The notes under the pieces are model-generated. The model saw only the letters and a list, made by a program, of their open reading frames with translations, was not told where the DNA came from and made no database searches. 10,456 nt of DNA. Origin: Brevundimonas sp. UBA4609 (GTDB lineage: Bacteria > Pseudomonadota > Alphaproteobacteria > Caulobacterales > Caulobacteraceae). The stretch lies in the NCBI GenBank assembly GCA_002386585.1, contig DGIZ01000056.1, positions 1-10,456 of the forward strand. Reading direction: 5' to 3'. Positions 4,935-10,456 of this stretch are shown here, piece by piece (position 1 is the stretch's first letter; each line of letters starts with the position of its first letter). The translations under genes were made by a program, and so were the position numbers.

Positions 4935-5828
4935 ATGTCCGTTCTGCCGACCCTGCGTCAGCTCCAGTATCTGAAACTTCTGGCCGAGCACGGCTCCTTC
5001 AGCCGAGCGGCCGAGGCCGCGCACGTCAGCCAGCCCGCCCTGTCGTCCGGGGTGCAGGAGCTGGAACGGGTGCTGGGCGCCGCCGTGGTCGAACGGACGC
5101 GCGGGGCGGTGATCCTGACGGCCGTCGGCGCCGAGGCGGTGCGGCGGGCCGAGGATGTTCTGGCCCGCGCCGAGGATCTGGTCGAGGCCGCCCAGAACGC
5201 GGGCAAGCCCCTGTCGGGCCGGTTCCGCCTGGGCATCATTCCCACGGTGGCCCCGTTCCTGCTGCCCCAGGCCCTGCCGGGCGTGCGGGACCTCTATCCC
5301 GGCCTTCGGCTGTTCCTGCGCGAGGATCTGACGCCGCGCCTGATCGCCGGGCTGAAGGCTGGTCAGCTGGACGCCGCCGTCATCGCCCTGCCCTATGACG
5401 CGCCGGGCATCGATCACGCCCGCATCGGCGACGATGAGATCCTGGCGGCGGCGCCGGCCGGTCACGCCCTGGCGGGGTCCGGGCCGATCCCCGAAGGGGC
5501 TCTGAAGGCTGAGGACCTGATCCTGCTCGAAGACGGCCACTGTCTGCGCGATCAGGCCCTGGCCGCAGTCAAGATCGACGCGCCGCGCGGCGAGGACGTC
5601 TTCGCCGCCACCACCCTGCCGACTCTGGTGCAGATGGTCTCCTCGGGCCTTGGGGTCAGCTTCCTGCCGCAGATGGCGGTGCGGGCGGGTCTGGCCGATC
5701 ATCCCGGGGTGGTGGTCCGGCCTATTTCCGAAGACGCCCCGCGCCGCGAGATCGTCGTCGCCTGGCGGGCGGGCTCGAGCCGCGCCGCCGAGGCGCGCCT
5801 GCTGGCCGAGGCGTTGAAGCTGGACTGA
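4935..5828 (+). CDS. oxyR: LysR-type peroxide regulator OxyR (single-cysteine)
   Basis: OxyR is a LysR-type H2O2 sensor that activates peroxide-defence genes. From the ATG at 4935 the protein has 297 residues. The winged HTH opens with LRQLQYLKLLAEHGSFSRAA and includes VSQPALS; the rest is a substrate-binding-like sensor domain. The sensor motif EDGHCLRDQ matches the region of E. coli Cys199; the cysteine codon is TGT at 5541. It is the only cysteine in the protein. The position of the resolving Cys208 is Val (codon at 5568), so the classic intramolecular disulfide cannot form. The start at 4935 is preferred over the in-frame ATG at 4905 because it gives the usual N-terminus and leaves the palindrome outside the gene; neither has a clear ribosome site. 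It diverges from ahpC and is probably autoregulated. Confidence 0.9.
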   Translation: MSVLPTLRQLQYLKLLAEHGSFSRAAEAAHVSQPALSSGVQELERVLGAAVVERTRGAVILTAVGAEAVRRAEDVLARAEDLVEAAQNAGKPLSGRFRLGIIPTVAPFLLPQALPGVRDLYPGLRLFLREDLTPRLIAGLKAGQLDAAVIALPYDAPGIDHARIGDDEILAAAPAGHALAGSGPIPEGALKAEDLILLEDGHCLRDQALAAVKIDAPRGEDVFAATTLPTLVQMVSSGLGVSFLPQMAVRAGLADHPGVVVRPISEDAPRREIVVAWRAGSSRAAEARLLAEALKLD

Positions 5829-5838
5829 GCGAGCCGGA

Positions 5839-6315
5839 TCAGCCGAACAGGCGGCTGTCCCACCAGACCGGCGTCTCCAGCCCCGGCTTGATGCGGGCGA
5901 AGTCGGGATGGGCGGTGTTGAAGACGAAGTTGCGCTCCATTCGCGCCACGACCGAGGGCGTGATCAAAAGGGCCGAGCGGCCTTCCGCGTGCCAGGCCCG
6001 TCCGAAGGCGCGGGCGGCCGCCCCGCCCGGCTCGGCCCAGCCGGGCACCAGGTCCGGGTTGACCACTTCATAGGAGACGCCCGCCGGGATGTGGATCTCC
6101 ACATGGTGCTGGCCCAGCGGCAGTTCGCCGCCGAAGTGGACCAGCTTCTCCAGCATGGCGGTGGAATAGTGTTCGGCGGCGTAGATCACCCTCTGGCCCG
6201 CCTCGTGCCAGCGGCCGGAAGCCCGGCGCGAACCGCCGTCGCTCCAGATGGGATATTCGCCGCGCGGATCGCTGATGCGGAATCCCTTGAGCGCGTCGTC
6301 CAGCCGACGGTGCAT
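5839..6315 (-). CDS. RES-domain toxin of a RES/Xre toxin-antitoxin pair
   Basis: RES toxins have an ADP-ribosyltransferase-like fold and either destroy NAD+ (MbcT of M. tuberculosis) or modify proteins (ParT of Sphingobium). The protein has 158 residues. Visible family traits are FRI near residues 12-14, ASGRWHEAGQRVIYAAEHYS (32-51), the conserved Glu at about 56 in MLEKLVH, and the C-terminal TPSVVARMERNFVFNTAHPDF block (119-139) with the family Ser (Ser121) and the typical HPDF. The Arg, Glu and Ser that name the domain are thus present, so it looks intact. The ATG lies 8 bases after the antitoxin stop, in antitoxin-first order. Its stop is 10 bases from the stop of the converging oxyR, with no terminator between. 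Whether it degrades NAD+ or modifies a protein cannot be told from the sequence. Confidence 0.9.
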   Translation of the reverse strand: MHRRLDDALKGFRISDPRGEYPIWSDGGSRRASGRWHEAGQRVIYAAEHYSTAMLEKLVHFGGELPLGQHHVEIHIPAGVSYEVVNPDLVPGWAEPGGAAARAFGRAWHAEGRSALLITPSVVARMERNFVFNTAHPDFARIKPGLETPVWWDSRLFG

Positions 6316-6323
6316 GGGCGAGC

Positions 6324-6809
6324 CTAGACCGCGAAGCCGGCGTCGGCGCGGCGCACCAGATTGATCACCGCCTCGGCCCCCGCCGAACTGGATTGGGCCA
6401 TGGCCAGGGGGGTGCGGCCGTTCAGCAACTGGTGCGGGCGGTTCAGGAAGCGGACGACGGCGGCGCTGTCGCCGCGATAGGCGCGGCCCACGGCGTCGAC
6501 CACGCGGCCGACCTCGTACAGACGCTCGCTCATCTCGCGCGACAGGGGCTTGCGGCTTGTGCGGGCGCGCCGCAGCGTGGCCTCCGGAATGATCTGGCCG
6601 ACCACGCGCGGCATGCCGATGACTTGGCCCAGGGCGGCGGCGGCGGCGGGCTTCAGCCCTTGGGACACCCGCTCGGCCAGGGCCACGTCGTCCAGCGCCT
6701 CATTGTCGTTCAGGCCCAGCAGCTTGCCGATCCGCGCCGCGTCGCTGGCGGGCAGGGTCTCGGGCGAGGCGTAGAGGTCGAGGGCGGTCATGGCGGCGGC
6801 TTTCGTCAT
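6324..6809 (-). CDS. Xre/MbcA/ParS-type antitoxin (DUF2384)
   Basis: This antitoxin partner of the RES toxin binds and blocks the toxin active site and normally represses its own operon. The protein has 161 residues. An Xre-like HTH region spans about residues 45-105. The C-terminal DUF2384 toxin-binding domain covers about 120-158, with FLNRPHQLLNGRTPL (121-135) matching the family pattern. The ATG at 6809 lies in a perfect 14-bp palindrome. The predicted promoter would start the transcript only a few bases upstream, so the mRNA is nearly leaderless; this agrees with the lack of a ribosome site. An internal ATG at 6791 (residue 7) is a possible alternative. The toxin follows after 8 bases. 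Confidence 0.9.
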   Translation of the reverse strand: MTKAAAMTALDLYASPETLPASDAARIGKLLGLNDNEALDDVALAERVSQGLKPAAAAALGQVIGMPRVVGQIIPEATLRRARTSRKPLSREMSERLYEVGRVVDAVGRAYRGDSAAVVRFLNRPHQLLNGRTPLAMAQSSSAGAEAVINLVRRADAGFAV

Positions 6810-6816
6810 ATGACGA
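6803..6816. promoter_or_regulatory. Palindromic operator over the antitoxin start codon
   Basis: TCGTCATATGACGA is a perfect 14-bp palindrome. It covers the antitoxin ATG (6809-6807) and the predicted transcription start, and ends one base from the predicted -10 (6818-6823). This is where an autorepressing Xre antitoxin would be expected to bind. Confidence 0.6.
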
Positions 6817-6817
6817 C

Positions 6818-6846
6818 AATATGGGCGTCAAACGGCGATGCGGCAA
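6818..6846 (-). promoter_or_regulatory. Predicted promoter of the antitoxin-toxin operon
   Basis: On the - strand, -35 TTGCCG (6846-6841) and -10 CATATT (6823-6818) are spaced by exactly 17 bases. The start point would be near 6811, two or three bases before the ATG at 6809. Confidence 0.55.
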
Positions 6847-6881
6847 GGGCTTCGCTTCTCCTGCTCATCCTGGCGTCCAAG

Positions 6882-6913
6882 AAAAAAGGCCGGCGGATCG
6901 CTCCGCCGGCCTT
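6882..6913 (-). terminator. Intrinsic terminator of acnA
   Basis: A perfect 12-bp stem AAGGCCGGCGGA / TCCGCCGGCCTT (6913-6902 and 6897-6886 on the - strand) closes a GCGA loop and is followed by a run of T (6887-6882). It lies about 44 bases after the acnA stop. Its core GCGGAGCGATCCGC is identical to that of the terminator at 3308-3335. It separates acnA from the antitoxin promoter. Confidence 0.93.
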
Positions 6914-6956
6914 CATTCTGGTTGCTCTAACGCGCTTTCGCGCTGCTTGAGACCTC

Positions 6957-9662
<2,706 letters not shown>

Positions 9663-9777
9663 GGAGAAGAGTCCTCTGACAAACGCCGCCCGACAATTCG
9701 GTTGCGCCTTCGCGCGCTGGACGTCGGGGCGCACAGGTCCCCGGCGCGCGCGGCGAAAGCCTGCTGCGGCGCTTGCG

Positions 9778-9806
9778 CATATAGTCCCGCGCGCGAGGGC
9801 CGTCCA
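9778..9806 (-). promoter_or_regulatory. Predicted acnA promoter
   Basis: On the - strand, -35-like TGGACG (9806-9801) and -10 TATATG (9783-9778) are separated by 17 bases. The start point would be near 9771, leaving a leader of about 108 bases before the ATG. No clear ccmA promoter was found in the same 186-bp gap. Confidence 0.45.
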
Positions 9807-9848
9807 TGTATCCACACCCGTGACGTGGACATTGAGAGAGACTCGCAA

Positions 9849-10456
9849 GTGCTGACCCGGCTCGACATCGAGGGCCTGACCCTGTCGCGCGGCGAGCGAC
9901 GTCTGTTCGCCGGCCTGTCCTTCGCCCTGGCGGCGGGCGAGGCGGCGGCCCTGACAGGGGCCAACGGGGCGGGCAAGACCAGCCTGTTGCGCGCCGTGGC
10001 GGGCTACATCCGACCGGACGCCGGGGCGGTGGTTTTTCACGGCGCGACCGGCCGGGTCGAGGCGGAGACGGCGCGCCGCTCGGCGCTGCATCTGCTGGGC
10101 CATCACGAGGGTTTGAAGCCGCAGCGCACCGCGCGTCAGGAGCTGGGCTTTCAGGTCGAATGGTTGGGCGGTTCGACCGCCGCCCTTGATGCGGCGGTCG
10201 CCCGATTGAAGCTGGCGCCCCTGCTGGACCTGGAGACGCGCAAGCTGTCGGCGGGGCAGAGGCGGCGTCTGTCGCTGGCGCGTCTGGTCGCGGCCCCGCG
10301 CGCCCTGTGGCTGCTGGACGAACCGCTGGCGCCGCTCGACGAGGCCTGGCGCAGCGTCGCCGCCGAGCTGATGGCGGAGCATCTGGCGGGCGGCGGCATG
10401 ATCCTGGCGGCGGTGCACGACCCCCTGCCCGTCCCGGCGCCGTCGCTGGATTTGGG
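9849..10456 (+). CDS. ccmA: Haem exporter ATP-binding protein CcmA (3' end cut)
   Basis: CcmA is the ABC ATPase of the CcmABCD complex, which releases haem-loaded CcmE for cytochrome c maturation at the inner membrane. The frame is open for 202 codons to the end of the window; the family is about 200-215 residues, so only a few residues are missing. Walker A GANGAGKT is at residues 37-44, the signature LSAGQRRR at 133-140, Walker B LWLLDEP at 153-159 and the switch His at 190. [18 protein letters not shown] (82-99) is the segment that marks CcmA among ABC ATPases. The GTG at 9849 is the likely start: it gives the usual N-terminus, and a weak purine-rich GAGAGA lies upstream. ccmB and ccmC would be expected just beyond the window. 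Confidence 0.94.
   Translation, partial: MLTRLDIEGLTLSRGERRLFAGLSFALAAGEAAALTGANGAGKTSLLRAVAGYIRPDAGAVVFHGATGRVEAETARRSALHLLGHHEGLKPQRTARQELGFQVEWLGGSTAALDAAVARLKLAPLLDLETRKLSAGQRRRLSLARLVAAPRALWLLDEPLAPLDEAWRSVAAELMAEHLAGGGMILAAVHDPLPVPAPSLDL

Noticed and set aside
6930..6945. Small GCGC-GAAA-GCGC hairpin after acnA
   Set aside because: Only four base pairs; the strong terminator at 6882-6913 explains the 3' end.
9802..9830. GTCCA ... TGGAC inverted repeat in the acnA-ccmA gap
   Set aside because: Five-base arms at this spacing are expected by chance.
9663..10418. Long N-terminal extension of acnA (open frame up to 1153 codons)
   Set aside because: It is antisense to ccmA, lacks aconitase-like sequence, and a good ribosome site precedes the ATG at 9662, which gives the normal AcnA N-terminus.

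Overview
The window is GC-rich and densely coded, with gene content and order typical of an alphaproteobacterium. The divergent acnA/ccmA pair, an lnt gene followed by a short Cro/CI-type regulator, and the general style of the proteins suggest Caulobacterales, most likely a Brevundimonas- or Caulobacter-like organism. This placement is an inference from gene content and order. No rRNA, tRNA, CRISPR array or insertion sequence was seen.

Left block (1-3335, + strand): the 3' part of a PhoH-family ATPase gene, ybeY (rRNA maturation endoribonuclease) and lnt (apolipoprotein N-acyltransferase) overlap end to end (1 bp, then 4 bp) and look like one translationally coupled operon. A short helix-turn-helix regulator of the PhrR/PraR kind follows after a 107-bp gap. 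It ends at a strong hairpin terminator shared with the converging ahpD.

Middle block (3359-5828): a peroxide-defence locus. ahpC and ahpD lie on the - strand and oxyR diverges on the + strand. AhpC is of the Mycobacterium tuberculosis type, with a C-terminal CxC, which is the type that pairs with AhpD. The ahpC-oxyR gap is an AT-rich island. It holds an OxyR-like operator that abuts the ahpC -35 and overlaps the oxyR -35, plus a second ATAG-N7-CTAT palindrome just before oxyR. The OxyR has a single cysteine: the H2O2-sensing Cys is present, but the position of the resolving Cys is Val. The 265-bp ahpC-ahpD gap is full of inverted repeats, including an intrinsic terminator, so the two genes are probably not simply co-transcribed.

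Right block (5839-10456): a Xre/DUF2384 antitoxin and RES-domain toxin pair (- strand) converges on oxyR with only 10 bp between them. Its promoter and a 14-bp palindrome lie over the antitoxin start codon, suggesting autoregulation and a nearly leaderless mRNA. Next comes acnA (aconitase, - strand) with its own terminator and promoter. Diverging from it is ccmA (haem exporter ATPase of cytochrome c maturation), cut by the window end.

The most unusual points are the one-cysteine OxyR with its compact divergent operator, the hairpin-rich ahpD leader, and the operator over the start codon of the RES/Xre operon.
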